DNA of 64,000 nt from Gorsachius magnificus (lineage: Eukaryota; Chordata; Aves; Pelecaniformes; Ardeidae). Position 1 is the stretch's first letter, and each line of letters opens with the position of its first letter. The translations under genes were made by a program, and so were the position numbers. The notes beneath the pieces were generated by a model. It was given only the letters and a program-made list of their open reading frames with translations. It had not been told where the DNA came from and ran no database searches. Where the stretch lies: positions 67,812,286 through 67,876,285 of the forward strand of contig CM067086.1 in NCBI GenBank assembly GCA_034008185.1, read 5' to 3'. Shown here one piece after another: positions 46,862 to 56,994 of the stretch.

Positions 46862-47428
46862 TGTCATGGTTTAACCCCGGCCAGCAGCTCAGCCCCCTCC
46901 AGCCTCTCACTCAGTCCCCCCATGATGGGATGGGGGAAGAACTGGGAGGGTAAAAGTGAGAAAACTCATGGGTTGAGATAAAGACAGTTTAATAGGGAAA
47001 GCAAAAGCTGCACATGCAAGCAAAGCAAGGGATTCATTCCCTGTTTCCCATGGCAGGCGGGTGCTCAGCCATCCCCAGGACAGCCGGGCTCCATCACGCG
47101 TAACGGTGACTGGGGCAGACAAACGCCATCGCTCCCAACATCCCCTCCTGCCTTCTTCCCCCAGTTTCTATACTGGTCCTGAGGCCCCATGGTCTGGAAT
47201 AGCCCTGGGGCCAGTTGGGGTCGGCTGTCCTGACTGTGCCCCCTCCCAGCTCCTTGTGCCCCTGGCAGAGCAGGGGAAGCTGAGAAGTCCTTGGCCAGTC
47301 TAAGCACTACCCAGCAACAACCAAACCATCAGTGAGTTATCAACATTCTTCTAGTACTGAATCAAAAAACTAGCACTATGCCAGCTTCTAGGAAGAAAAT
47401 CAACTCTATCCCAGCTGAAACCAGGACA
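46862..47428 (-). mobile_element. Avian endogenous retrovirus solo LTR (minus orientation)
   Basis: 567 bp, bounded by TG...CA on both strands (plus strand tgtcatggtttaacccc to gaaaccaggaca). Read on the minus strand it begins TGTCCTGGTTTCAGCTGGG and contains ATTAAA (tttaat at about 46989 on the plus strand) followed by CTTTATCTCAACCCATGAG, then ends GGGGTTAAACCATGACA. The flanks atctg and gtctg differ by one base and may be a decayed 5-bp target duplication. No retroviral genes remain. Confidence 0.88.
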
Positions 47429-48624
47429 GTCTGCTTGGTGCAAAGTACCAAATACCAAGAGATGACCAGGTACCTGAGCATGGGAGCTGGTTTGACACCT
47501 GCAGCCCCTCATTCTCATGCTTTCCTTGCTCCCAGAGGAGTTAACCACCTGCCAAAGGCTCTGGAGTATTTCTCCTTGTTAGAATAAATGATGAGGATCA
47601 CAGCCAGCCGCTCAGTTAATGCTAAAATCACAGGGAGAGGAGACCGCCACTTTGGTCCGCACTGACCTTGAAAACCAAGCTGGCGAATGCAACCTTCCAT
47701 TTCTTATTGCTCTCCAGGATTAGTGGGATGAGGTCAGCCTGTAGCACTAATTCACTTTGCTCTTAACTCATTTCATTACATTACAGGAAAGCACTGAACT
47801 CGGCAAGTGTAATCTTCAATGCTATTCTCCTCTTGTCTTTGCTTTTGTCATAAATTAAATAAGCTACTGTCATTTTCCAACTATAAAGATTGATTTTTTT
47901 TTTTTTGAACTATACTGAGGCAAGCGATGATAATTTATACATCTTAAAGTTGCCCACTTAGCTGTTTCTCTAGCTGGTTATTTTGCTGGACCTTGAGCTG
48001 GTTGCTTTTTCCTTTTCCCATGCTCTCAGGTGGCAGGGTCTCGGAGTGAGAGGGGTTAAGTCTTCACATCTCCTGCTGCGAGAAGCACACGCAAACCTGA
48101 GATGGACCCTTGGCTCTTGTGGGTACCAAAACGAGAACTCATGCCAATAGGACGCACTGTCCCTTCCAGGGAGATGTCAAGGCTTGCTCGCGTGTGATGC
48201 TGGTGTATGTCTGTGTCGGCTGCATGGTTGGGCTATCTCACCCCCGATGTGAGCAAAGAGAACGCAGTGTAGCTCATTGCCCAAAACACGATGTCCAAAG
48301 TAACCCAAGCTGAGCAGAAGCCATCTCCCAAACTAAATGTTGAAGTTGGGTATGTGTGACACACAGGTTCCCTGGCAGTATTTGAAGGATGATAATAATC
48401 CAGAAGGACATGCCTTGGGATTTAAAGCCTGGCTGTTGGTTTTGAAATTGAGCTCTTCCACGAAGGTGGTACTGAAAGCTGTTCTTGGTTGTGAATGACA
48501 GGCTCCGGGATCCACCTCTCCTCTGGCATACCGCTGCTTTCAGCTCTGCCAGGACAGACATGGCTGAGAGGGTTTACTGCTCAAACACCTTGAGCAGACA
48601 GCAGTACCTGCTAAACCAGAGTGA
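47429..48624. other. Gene-desert block, AT-rich 47560-47960
   Basis: No gene. The AT-rich segment contains a T12 tract near 47888 and TAAT-type motifs. It could be regulatory DNA. Confidence 0.4.
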
Positions 48625-49397
48625 GTCAGGCATTGGAACGGGCTGCCCAGGGAAGTGGTGGATTCCCCATCCCTGGAAGTATGTGCGCTGGCAGCCCAGA
48701 AGCCAACCCTAACCTGGGCTGCATCAGGAGAAGCGTGGCCAGCGTCGAGGGAGGGGATTGTGCCCCTCTGCTCTGCTCTGGGGAGACCTCCCCTGGAGCC
48801 CTGCGTCCAGCTCGGGAGCCCTCAGCACAAGGAGGACATGGAGCTGGGGAAAACCGGGGCCCTCGGCCGGGGGTTGGGGGGTTCCCGGAGCAGAGGAGGC
48901 TGCGGGCAGAGCTGAGTGCAGCCGGTCAGGGCTTCAAGGGGGCCCAGAGGAAAGGGGGGGACAAGCTTTTTAGTAGGGCCAGCTGGGACAGGACAAGGGG
49001 TGATGGCTTTAAACTAAACCAGGGTAGGTTTAGACTGGATCTAAGGCAGAAATTCTTTCCAGTGAGGGTGGTGAAACCCTGGCGGGGTTGCCCAGAGAGG
49101 GGGTGGAGGCCCCATCCCTGGGACCATTCCAGGCCAGGTTGGAGGGGGCTGTGAGCAACCTGATGTGGTTCAAGGTGTCCCTGCTCCTGCAGGGGGGTTG
49201 GGCTGGGTGACCTCTGGGGGTCCCTTCCCACCCAAAACATTCTATGATTCTGTGATTCTATGGTTTAAAAGCCAGGCAGATGAGGTGTTTAGGGACAGGG
49301 TTTAGTGGTGGGATGGCAAGGTTAGGGTAAAGGTTGGGCTTGATGATCTTAAATGTCTTTCCCAACCTAAACGATTTTATGATTCTATGATTCTATG
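48625..49397 (+). mobile_element. CR1 LINE copy split by a nested CR1
   Basis: The left part 48625-48682 (gtcaggcattggaacgggctg to ccctggaagtat) and right part 49262-49397 (gtttaaaagccaggcagatg to attctatgattctatga) are adjacent segments of one CR1 3' end, separated by the copy at 48683-49261. Confidence 0.88.
48683..49261 (+). mobile_element. Nested CR1 LINE inserted into an older CR1
   Basis: About 580 bp of the subfamily with gggccagctgggacagg, gtgaaaccctggcgggg and gggctgggtgacctctgg, ending tctatgattctgtgattcta. It interrupts the other copy at its ggaggtatttaaaag site, so it is the younger of the two. Confidence 0.88.
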
Positions 49398-50391
49398 AGG
49401 TGGCCCTAGCGCACATCTTTTGGCCAAAGTAACTAGCACTGTGCTAGAGTGGTGGCTGTGAACTTATATTGCTGATCACCTATGACAAATCACATGCCAT
49501 TAGGGTTTTTTCTTCTTTCTGAACAAGCAGTAGTTTCAGTCCTCTTCTTACCATGTTATACATAACCCATATAGCCAATGGACATGTGCTGGCTCAGGAA
49601 TTGCTCTTAGTGTGTTAGGGAAACACAGTTAACAGACCAGCTCATGTCCAGTGGGTGCAAACCCCCATCTGGCAGGACGTCAGCTGAGAAATACAAGAAC
49701 TGCAAGCGATTTTCATAGGTAAAATAGGAGGTGGAATAAATGCTTGGAAAAGTGGAAAGCTTCTAGACTTGGCCTAGCTGAAAGAGGAGTGTGAGTTGGC
49801 TTCATGAAGATGGAAAGCCAATTGGCTGGAAGTCACTATGGAATGAAAGAAAGAAGAGCTCAAACTAAAAATGATGTGTTTCCAGGAGACAAAGCACAGT
49901 AGCCATGGGGAATGGCAGGTGGGACAATAAGCCTGATCAGTAGAAAGGGATGATGAAAACAAACGGTGACAAAATTTGAAATGCTGAACCAAGGGACACC
50001 AGGGGAAGCAGTCACCAGGTGCCCTGGAAGCAGCATAGGTTGAGGATGGCCCCACCATGCTGGCATCAGCCAGGAAGGTGCAGGGAAACCAGATTGGAAA
50101 AATAATGTGGAACTAAACTATCTAAAAAAAAAATGATCTGAGAAAACCAGAATGGCCATCAGTGAGGGAAGCACCTGGTTTTACTGTCCAGCAGGAGCAC
50201 TTGGCAGCGGAAGCACAGGGTGGGGAAGGACCAGGGAGCAGAACTGGGGAAGAGGGCTGGGGGTGAGTCCCCTAATGGGTGTGGGTCGCCTGTGCCAGGC
50301 TCCTGCAGAAGACCCACATGCTGTGCCAGGTGTAGAAATGGGATTTAAGTCTTTAAGTTTGCTCAGCAGTGCTTGTTTTATTTATGCGTTT
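49398..50391. other. Gene-desert block, nothing recognised
   Basis: Mixed-composition DNA. No gene or repeat recognised. Confidence 0.5.
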
Positions 50392-50811
50392 GAAAAGGAA
50401 GGAAGGAAGGAAGGAAGGAAGGAAGGAAGGAGGAGGAAAGGAAGGCAGGAAGGAAAAGAAGGAAGGAAAGGAAGGAAAGGAAGGAAGGAAGGACGGAATG
50501 AAGGAAAGGAAGGCACGAAGGAAAGGAAGGAAGGAAGGAAAGGAAGGCAGGAAAGAAAGGAAGGCAGGAAGGAAGGTAGGCAGGCAGGAAGGCAAGAAGG
50601 AAAGGAAGGAAGGAAGGAAAGAAGGAAAGAAGGAAGGAAGGAAAGAAGGAAGGATGAAGGCAGGAAGGAAAGGAAAGCAGGCAGGAAGGTAGGCAGGCAG
50701 GAAGGCAGGAAGGAAAGGAAGGAAGGAAGGAAAGAAGGAAGGTTAGAAGGAAAGAAGGAAGAAAGGAAGGAAGGGAAGGGAAGGAGGAAGGAAAGGAGGA
50801 AGGAAGGAAGG
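50392..50811. repeat. Purine microsatellite (GGAA)n, about 420 bp
   Basis: Almost pure purine on the plus strand. GGAA units are interspersed with GGCA, GGTA and AAAG variants and a higher-order block around gcaggaaggtaggcaggcagg repeated near 50567 and 50680. The stop-free Lys/Glu/Gly/Arg frames across it are artefacts. Confidence 0.95.
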
Positions 50812-51773
50812 AGTGAGAGCCTGTGGTAGATGGCCAGGGAGGCTGTGACCTCTTTGTCATAGAAGGTTTTTAAGACAGCTCAGCCAAGGATCTCGTGGGA
50901 ATGACTTGATGAAGTTGATTGTGGCTGGGGAAGCGGATGAGCTCAGTAACTTCTTGATCACCTTCAACCCTATGGATGTCTCTAGTTTTTTTCATCATTT
51001 ATAGCATAACGCTGTTCACGAGGCTGAAATCCCCTGCTCCCTGCACGCAATTCATTTCCCAGCACTGCTTTCAAGCATCACGTTAAGGCGTCGTAAAGAT
51101 GTGCTTTTAGGAACAATTATTTGATCGCTCCGCCAACGCCTCATTGCAGCCACCCTAATGAACAATGAAACTTTATTGTGTTTAGAGATGTAATACTTGG
51201 TACCAGCAGCCGCCATCGCCGGGCTGGGAGACGGAAAAAGCACATCAGCACCTCAGCGCGAGGCTTCTCCTTGTCGCAAAGCCTGTCCTCCGATTTGGGG
51301 AGTGCAAATTGCATTTTAACAGATATAACCTACAGAAAAAATATTATCAACAAAGGGAAAGAAGATTAACTGCTCGCCTGGAGGCAACGTTTGAAGATTT
51401 TACAGATATGGCTGTACCTGCTACAGCCGGCACTCCAGTTACAGAGGGTACAGTAGGGAGATGCAGCTCATGATATACCAAATAAAACGGCACCATTTTT
51501 CATTATACCTTGGTGGTAATGCTCTTTTTTAAAGGTGGTCCATCTGTGAGCTGGATGCTTCTGGAACTAAAGCTGTTTTCAGTGCTCACCGAGGACTCGT
51601 TTACCTCTATATTTGTTCAAAGTTCTTTGGCAAAGGGAAAATCACACCTTTCCTTCACAGCTGATGTATTGGGGCTGCTTCCAAGTGTGGCTGGGAGCTG
51701 GAATTAAACTCACCATGGTTTACGATTGGCTTTGGATCTGAACCCCCCAAAAGTCAGAAGCGGGTGATGTATT
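50812..51773. other. Gene-desert block with candidate regulatory core 51040-51400
   Basis: No gene. The 51040-51400 segment is AT-rich, contains an inverted ACAAT/ATTGT pair at 51162-51179 and looks like candidate conserved non-coding DNA. Confidence 0.4.
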
Positions 51774-52158
51774 TCATAGAATCATAGAATTGTTTAGGTT
51801 GGAAAAGACCTTTAAGATCATCAAGCCCAACCATTCCCCTAACCCTGCCATCCCACCACTAAACCCTGTCCCTAAGCACCTTGTCTGCCCGGCTTTTAAA
51901 TCCCTCCAGGGATGGGGACTTGACCCCTGCCCTGGGCAGCCCCTTCCAGTGCTTGACAGCCCATTCATTGAAAACATTTTTCCTAATGTCCAACCTAAAC
52001 CTGCCCTGGGGCAACTTCAGACCATTCCCCCTCATCCCATTGCCTGTTACCAGGGAGAAGAGGCCGACCCCCACCTCGCTCCCCTGTCCTGTCAGGTAGT
52101 TGTAAAGGGCAATCAGGGCTCCCCTCAGACTCCTCTTCTCCAGACTGAACAACCCCAA
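51774..52158 (-). mobile_element. CR1 LINE, 3' fragment
   Basis: From tcatagaatcatagaattg through gatcatcaagcccaacc and cctgttaccagggagaagagg to cagactgaacaacccc. The minus strand encodes the degenerate CR1 ORF2 tail ([22 protein letters not shown]). Confidence 0.94.
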
Positions 52159-53912
52159 TTTCATGTGGATATGGCTTTTGGCTGTTTTAACGCCCATGCT
52201 ATTGACTATCAGAGACTGGGAGGGGCTTTGCTGGTAATCACGCCTTCCTTTTCAGCTGGTGTAGGACAGGAATAATTTTATTTTCTAGCGCAAATGGTGT
52301 GAAAGTGTGAATGTCAGAGCAGAGCTTTGGTCAGTGGATTAGACCCCCACCTGGGGTCTAGGCTGGTTCTGCAAGACCAGCGATTTCCATGCAAAACCAA
52401 AAAGAACTGTTCACGTGAAAATTTGTAAGCTCAAAACCATGAGTTCGTTGCAAACACGCACACATTTGTGATGATCCTGGGTGTTTCAGCCTCATTTGAG
52501 GTGGTCACCCATGAAATGCGTGTGCAGGGCAACGTGTGTGCGTGTGTGGGGCGGCACTTCGGGGTGTCTCCCTGTCCTCCAGGCCCGGGCGCTCACTGCA
52601 AGGAGAGACGTTTGCTCTCTCTTTAGGAGGTTGGACCATGTTTTCTAGCTTGGATTCCTAAGAAAATGAAACAAATGCAATTGCTGAGTTTTTACTTAAT
52701 TCTCTAACTTGCTGTCTGACTCCTATTTGACAGAAGCACGGAGCTCATCAGAGGTTTTAAATTTCCACATTTTGTGAGGACAGCTGGCTGAGTGGAGGAG
52801 AGAGACCTTTTAATAACTCTCCTCTGCGGCAAAGGATGAAGTGTGTGCAAAGCCCTTATTAGACAGAGAAGCTGTACAGAAGAGCAAGGGCCAGCATGAA
52901 CAGAGAAAACACTGGCTTTTGAATGTTCCGCAACTTAAAGCTATGCAAGGGATGAGCTTGGCCAACGCTGACGAAAAAATGGCAGCAGTCAAATGGGGAA
53001 ATTTCTCCTCCTCAAGGTTTTTTTGGGGATGGACACCTCTGAAGGGACCCTGGTGCTCTCCCACACTCATGCCTGCAGGAATCACCCCTGGGATTAGTGG
53101 AAACCCAATTGTTTGCCTTCATGTTTTTTTGGGGATAAACAGGCTGGTAGGGTCTCCTCCACATTTTGTGCATCGCTGTTGATTAACGGAGCCCTTTGCT
53201 ATCTGCAGAGCCTGGGATGCTGCATTTCATGCATCTCCTATATCTAAAAGCCCAGTTATTATGGATGTCCTGCTGGGACATGGCTTGCAAGATTTGTGCG
53301 TGGCCCGTTATAGCTTCAGCGACTGCTCTGGGCACGAGTGGGAACAGCCATACATCATTTCAATGAACCTAGCCCACGTCCCCGGCATGAGAGCAGTTTT
53401 AATCTTGACTTTGTCTTCTTGTGCTTTGTTGTATTTAGAGCCGGCTGCTTTTCTGTCATTATTTTGCTGTTTTCTTGGAGGGCAGCCATTTCCTCTAAAT
53501 ACCAGCGAGCTGCCGCCGGTGAAGGAATATCCAACAATCTGCTTTTAAACAGCTTGCTCTTAAAAGTTAGTGGTCAGCAGACGGGCGTGGATGGTTGTTG
53601 TGGTGATTCAGCGCCGTTTTCCACGCTTTGACGACGGCATTCGAAGGGGTCTAATTCGGCGACCACTGCAGAAAGAGAGTTTCTTTCTTTATTCCTCTCT
53701 TTATTTGAAAGCCCCCTTCTCCCCCAGACACGAACTTCCCCACAAGCGCTTGTTATGTTTCCAGCAGGAGCCCTACAATGCCGTCGTCACTGGAAGATGG
53801 AATCTGGGCAGCTATTTAAGCTAGTTAATGTAAAACTGCTTTTTACAGCCTCCTGAAAGAGCTACTCTGGGATGGGAATTCATGGGAAGTACGAGGCGGT
53901 GGGAGAGCAGGG
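52159..53912. other. Gene-desert block, nothing recognised
   Basis: No gene or mobile element recognised. Open frames are short. Confidence 0.5.
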
Positions 53913-54009
53913 AATCATAGAATCACCTCGGTTGGAAAAGACCTTTAAGATCATCAAGTCCAACCGTTAACCTAACCCTGCCATCCCACCACTAAACCCT
54001 GGCCCTAAG
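53913..54009 (-). mobile_element. CR1 LINE, short 3' fragment
   Basis: aatcatagaatcacctcgg, gatcatcaagtccaaccg, catcccaccactaaaccctg. A 5'-truncated tail of about 100 bp. Confidence 0.92.
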
Positions 54010-54630
54010 AAAGGCAAGGGAGCATCTCGGGAGCATCCTGCTGGAGGTGGCCTTGGGACAGAAGGAGCGGGAAGACAGAACAGGATCGGGAAGAAAAATG
54101 GTGATTTTTGTATGTTCTTAAGTCTGAGAGTTGATTATTTCTTATTTTCTGCTTGGCAGTTTGGGAATCTCCTGAGCTGTGCTTGAAGCTGGCACCAGGG
54201 AGCACAAAACCAGCCCCACACAGTGCTGTGCTGGGAGTGGGGTGGGTGGTTTAGCAGCTCCAGGCTACTAAAGCCATGGGAAACCTGGCATCAACCGGCA
54301 CGTTACGGCATTCCCGGGAAAGGGTCCCTCCAGCAAACACGAGCAGTGTGGTGCCAGCCTGGGCACGGCTCCCCAGGCTGGAGCTGGGAGGCACAGGGAT
54401 GCAGCCAGCGATGCAAATTTGCCCCTCCCAGTTCAAAATCCACACCACAGAGCTGTTCTCCTGTCCCGCACTGGATGAATTGGACCCGGAGGATAGATTT
54501 TGACACGTCCAATAGCCCTGTCATGTTATGCTGGGTGATGTGATGCTGGCAAAGGGGACTACAAGCTCCAGAAGAAATAAGGAAAATGCGGGTATTTAAG
54601 GATGCTAAATCCTTGAGTTTGTCACCCTCT

Positions 54631-54942
54631 GGTCCTGCTCCCAGGGAACAGACGATAGGATGAAGGGGGATGGTCTGAAGTTGTGCCAGGGCAGGTTTAG
54701 GTTGGACATTAGGAAAAACTTCTTCACAGAAAGGGCTGTCAGGCTCTGGAATGGGCTGCCCAGGGAGGTGGTCGAGTCCCCACCCCTGGAGGTATTTAAA
54801 AGAAGGGTAGATGAGGTGCTTAGGGCCAGGGTTTAGTGGTGGGATGGCAGGGTTAGGTTAAAGGTTGGACTTGATGATCTTAAAGGGCTTTTCCAATCAA
54901 AGTGATTCTATGATTCTATGCTATGATTCTATGAGTCTATGA
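54631..54942 (+). mobile_element. CR1 LINE, 3' fragment
   Basis: ggtcctgctcccagggaac to gattctatgattctatgc and further degenerate ATTCTATG units. Intact CR1 3' end of about 310 bp. Confidence 0.94.
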
Positions 54943-56720
54943 AGGAGGGGAGTGCCGCCAACGGGGAAGGCTGCGGCTGCAACCCTGCGCTGATGTAGAA
55001 GATTTTTTGCTCTTGGAAAGCCAGCTTGTTCAATGCAAGCCACAACAATGCAGCAGAATTAGCGGTTTAGCCCCGGGCGATTGTCGGATTGACAAACCGG
55101 CCTTTTATGTCTACAGCCTGTTGTGGAAGGAATATTAAAGCTGTGACATCCATAAAACACGGGGTCTGCAGCTGCGGAAGGAGTCAGAGCGGGAGCGACT
55201 GCGATTCTGCTTTATTTCCTCCCAAGAGCTGCTCATCTAGGGAGACTAAAAAAATGATGCTCCATCAACTCCATCTTCCCACGGACAGATGAAAACTGCC
55301 CTGACCCAGCCTGCACTTTTTGGGGGAAAAAGCCCAGATGGGTCCTGGTGTGGCTTTCCAGGGAGCTCCTACAGCTCTGTCAGAAATGGGGATGTGCAGA
55401 AAAGCCACCAAATCTGCTCCGATAAAGTGTATTTCTAAGGGCAGGAGTGTTGATGGGGACTAAGGAAACAGCATCCTGCATCCCAGGTGGACAAGGGATA
55501 AGGCTGGTGTTAAGCAGGATAAGACCGGTGCTAAGCAAGCTGATGTTAATGAGGGTAAATAATTGCTATTGCCTGCCTGGGCAGTGGCGGAGGGGGATGT
55601 GTGTGTATGCACCAGGATGGCAGAGATTTCTATCTTACTCCCCTGTCCCAGCCATCTCTCACCGCCTGTGCCCGTAAGGGGCTGTAGGTGTGTTAAACCT
55701 ACCCACAGTCCATTCTTCTCGCTGCGTAAAAATACATCAAATTACGCCGCGCCTGCCTCCGGCAAAGATAGCCGGGATGCGGCTTTCCCCGAGCATCCTT
55801 GCAGGCACAGAAAGAGACCGTCATTAAACCTCGTAATCACTCACTGCTGCCCGCCTAAATTCATTTCACCTATGAAAAACTAATTATAGGAAGTGTCTCT
55901 TCCAGTCATTAACGGCTGCAGGGGCTCATCGTACAGGGTAAACTCCAGCTGCTGTCTCAGGGAAAAGAAAATGCCTCCGATGCGCTTCTCCGCTGCCGCT
56001 GCAAACGTGCCCATTAGAGAGATGTTTATTGCCTTGCTCTTTCTCTCACCTCCTAATTTCTCCCTGCTGAAATGCCCCGGACCCATGCGGTGAATCCTGA
56101 TGAGCCTTTCGCAGCCTGGACCAGCACCCCCTTGCTGACAGGGAGGATTAGTGCCCTAAAAAGCCCTTTTGGATCCCAAAAGCGATAACTCCTGATACAG
56201 GCATAGGTCAAAGCTAAACTTTTTCAGCGAAACTCGTTGCGCGTTGGCAGGAGAGGTGGATGGAGGGTGGGAAGGGGTGAGTTGCCGAGAAAATCAGGGC
56301 ACGCCACTTGCAAGGGAGCAGAGGCTGGCAGCCGAGCCGCCTTGGGAGCCCTGACAGAGGCTGTGGCTGTTTATACATTCAAACAAACAGCTACTCTATG
56401 CAGAAGAAAAAATAATAATAATAAAAAAATTCATCCCTTTATAGCAAAGTATCCGCCTGAGGATGACATTTACAGAGAGAAATGGCAAAGGGAATTTCGG
56501 GTGGTCCATGACAGCCCTTACTGAAAATACCTATTACCACTTTGCTATGCATCTTCTCCTTGTTTTTCCGCATTTTAGCTCATCAGCCGTGCTGTTAGAG
56601 CCTGGCTTTTCTGTGGCGACCCTGGGAGATGGGGGCCTCCATTCATTTTCGTAGCCTCAACTGATATTTGGGTGTTACAGGGGGTCAAGTCCCTTGATAC
56701 TAACTTTCAGTCCACTTTGT
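54943..56720. other. Gene-desert block with candidate regulatory DNA 55690-56100
   Basis: No gene. Segment 55690-56100 has low CpG, AT-rich stretches and few repeats. It may be a conserved non-coding element. Confidence 0.4.
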
Positions 56721-56994
56721 GACAGCACAAAGGGGTGATGGTTTTAAACTAAACCAGGGTAGGGTTAGACTGGATCTAAGGAAGAAATTCTTTCCAGTGA
56801 GGGTGGTGAAACCCTGGCAGGGGTTGCCCAGAGAGGGGGTGGAGGCCCCATCCCTGGGACCATTCCAGGCCAGGTTGGCCGGGGCTGTGAGCAACCTGAT
56901 GTGGTTCAAGGTGTCCCTGCTCCTGCAGGGGGGTTGGGCTGGGTGACCTCTGGGGGTCCTTTCCCACCCAAAACATTCTATGATTCTATGATTT
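56721..56994 (+). mobile_element. CR1 LINE, 3' fragment
   Basis: gacagcacaaaggggtgatgg, gtgaaaccctggcagggg, gggctgggtgacctctgg, ending cattctatgattctatg. Same subfamily as 23789, 28590 and 48683. Confidence 0.94.

Noticed and set aside
50152..50829. 225-codon KEGRKE-type frame
   Set aside because: Translation of the GGAA microsatellite.
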